A stretch of 64,000 nucleotides of DNA from Phallusia mammillata (Eukaryota; Chordata; Ascidiacea; Phlebobranchia; Ascidiidae), in assembly GCA_003260075.1 (NCBI GenBank), contig QLIY01000102.1, forward strand, positions 124,001-188,000. The letters run 5' to 3'. A program made the translations under genes and the position numbers. This document shows positions 62,085 through 64,000 of the stretch, one piece after another (position 1 is the stretch's first letter; each line of letters begins with the position of its first letter). Below the pieces are notes generated by a model that saw only the letters and a list, made by a program, of their open reading frames with translations, was not told the DNA's origin and did no database searches.

Positions 62085-63443
62085 TTATACATTGATATTT
62101 TCTTTGTAAGTTTTTATAGCTTGGCTGACAATGTTCTCTGAAATGTTGTGAAATCCAGTTACTGTCATTGTGAAATTAGGAGAACCAAAGATAGATGCAC
62201 GAACTTCAAAAGAGTCAGTATCCTGCGAACAATACAAAATCAATTTCAAACAACTGTGCTACAAAAATAAAGCAATAACTGATTACATGTTTGCATCCCA
62301 ATTTGCAAACAGGGTAATAAACGAACAATGCAAGGAGAATCATCAAGTTGAATAAATGTAAATTAACATAATTGCATTGCAGTGGCAAATTTAACACAAA
62401 AAAGTTCAATTACATGTAAAAACAATTTTTCACCTAGAAAGGTGACATTGAAAGAAATGTGCTCTTAACACTTTTTATATTATGTAGACTGCAAATTACA
62501 ATGTAAATATGCTTGTATGCTCTGCTAACAATACAGGAAAATTATGTGCATTGATTTTATAAATTATGAAACAAAACGATTTGTGATAAAGCTATAACAT
62601 GTTGCTTTTATCATGTTAAACTTTCGTGTTTAGAGAAACTAAGACATCAAAAAATGGCCAAATATTTTTTACCTGTCCAATGGGCTGAAAAGAAACAATT
62701 TGCATTGACAGGTTGTTGCTGATGTCTGTATACCATGCATATTTATTAATAAGCTTCCCAATGTCCTGTACTATGTCACGAACGGACTGTACTATTTTCG
62801 ACAAGAGAAGGAGAAATTTTCTGCGTTCAACAGTTACTCGGCTGCAAGCTAGGAGAAAAAAAAAATTAAATTGACAATTTATTTGTGCAATCTGCCATTC
62901 TAAACAACATTTCTGTTTTATATATTCTGTATCCTATTTAACCATTTTATACACCATTTGACCAACTAACATGATTGTTTCTGCAAGAAAAAACCAATGG
63001 GTCCCCACACACCTCTTCAGGGAAGGGACCCATAATAAAAAGTAACTTGATTACTCCAGGAAATTAAAACACTGCTTTAAACAAATTTCACCTAAAACCA
63101 ATTGATTTTGTTCCTTTGCTGTTTCAGATGATTTTGTTTATATTTTTTGTGTTTTTTTTAAACCAAACATAGCTGTTGCTTTCAGACATATTTCATTACC
63201 ATGTTGAATATTGTTTGAGCAGTATTCCCTTCTTGAAATAAGATCAGTACAGGTTTCCATTACAAGTTTCACATTGCAAGTATCTAACACTGGCACTGAA
63301 TCACTGAAACACATGAGCAAAATTAAGCACTCTGAAATTCACTTAATAACATGACTGTTCAGTTGACTAAAGATAGTTTAAGTTCATACCTGGCCTGACG
63401 TTTCGCTCTTCGTGATGAGATTCTTCTTTGTGAAAAAGGAGAA
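62085..63443 (-). CDS. Unrecognised gene, last four exons only
   Basis: Four minus-strand exons join in frame: 63390-63443, 63200-63303, 62673-62848 and 62085-62222. They encode about 156 C-terminal residues ending SENIVSQAIKTYKENINV and a TAA. Visible features are a basic patch (SSRRAKRQ), several cysteines (LDTCNVKLVMETCTDL, RREYCSNN) and a helical stretch (RKFLLLLSKIVQSVRDIVQD). A compact block follows (ISNNLSMQIVSFQPIGQDTD, then FEVRASIFGSPNFTMTVTG). I do not recognise the family. The 5' part lies beyond the window, with a transposon-like sequence from 63522 in the next intron. Consistent phases and good splice sites support a real gene. Confidence 0.65.
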
Positions 63444-63521
63444 CTGCAATGTTAAAATAACGGTTTTGTTCGCATGTTGGCCCACTCACTATTAAATACA
63501 TAAGAAATGCTTTGTATTAAC

Positions 63522-64000
63522 CAGGGGTCACCAAACTCTTTCCACAGCGGGCCAGTTAATTTTGATAATCACACGCGAGGGCTTCATGTCTTACACACCG
63601 TGTCACAGCCTTTCCCAAACTGGAGCCTGCGAGGCAGTTTTGATCGGACGGCCAAGGGCTTATGTCTTTCCACAATCTTATTTTTGTTTAGCTGGTGCTG
63701 CTGTTAAATTGTAAAATGGTGAAGAATGTATAAGTGTCTCATGACTCTCATCCACCAACTATTGCAAGCAACAAAAGAAGGCAATAGTTCGTGCACAATT
63801 ACTATTCTTTGCTTTTGTCTGTTAGGTAACAAACCGCTTTTGGCTCATACCGTTGTGCTGTAATCTAGTGAGACCAGGTAAAATTATCACTAGAATCCAT
63901 TCTGCAGATTTGCTCAATCTTTAACATATCACATCACAATTTTTTTATACATATGTTCACCCAAAAACACCCTCGCGGGCCGGATAAAAAGACACCGAAG
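63522..64000. mobile_element. Left end of a hAT-like element, runs off the window
   Basis: CAGGGGTCACCAAACTC begins a sequence with gcgggcc words that reappear inverted near the edge (cgcgggccggataaaa). Same terminal style as 27483 and 31948. The right end is not in the window. Confidence 0.6.

Overview
The window is animal nuclear DNA, most likely from a highly heterozygous invertebrate chordate, probably a tunicate. It is AT-rich, with many short exons, introns of about 80-300 bp, GT-AG splice sites on both strands and no bacterial features. The proteins are recognisably chordate: PRRC2, AQR, TMED1/5-type p24, RALGPS, an ANGPTL1/2-type angiopoietin-like protein and TMEM87A. Species assignment is inference.

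Layout, left to right. 1-11540 (-): PRRC2 (BAT2-like), at least 30 small exons, its 3' end cut off by the window edge. A non-coding first exon and a CRE/E-box promoter lie near 12850-13010. 15345-20958 (-): AQR (Aquarius/IBP160 spliceosomal helicase) in three coding exons, one of them 3.4 kb. 23740-24826 (+): a p24 cargo receptor in four exons. 24.8-31 kb: gene-poor and full of short hAT-like elements. 30978-54296 (-): RALGPS (Ral GEF), with RasGEF exons at 37.1-49.3 kb, a C-terminal PH domain at 31-31.7 kb, and about 447 extra N-terminal codons at 50.7-54.3 kb that join in frame. 38765-44859 (+): a complete ANGPTL1/2 gene nested on the opposite strand in one intron of RALGPS. This is the arrangement known for human ANGPTL1 in RALGPS2 and ANGPTL2 in RALGPS1. 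59772-61445 (+): TMEM87A as one uninterrupted ORF. 62085-63443 (-): the last four exons of a gene I do not recognise.

The genes do not form a pathway. AQR acts in splicing, the p24 protein and TMEM87A in Golgi traffic, RALGPS in Ral signalling, PRRC2 in RNA binding/translation, and ANGPTL is secreted. What ties them together is linkage. PRRC2 and RALGPS-ANGPTL share chromosome arms in human (1q and 9q, parts of the MHC paralogon), so the window looks like a fragment of the pre-duplication chordate linkage group.

Assembly warning. The window contains many homopolymer blocks of almost exactly 10 C (or G on the reversed pieces), plus three of 70-83, and single-N joins at 26541, 34136 and 50516. 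Nearly all are flanked by two slightly different copies of the same 50-1400 bp. These look like artificial joins between allelic contig ends. They create false duplicated exons and false poly-proline ORFs, so any tandem duplication here should be treated as allelic until shown otherwise.
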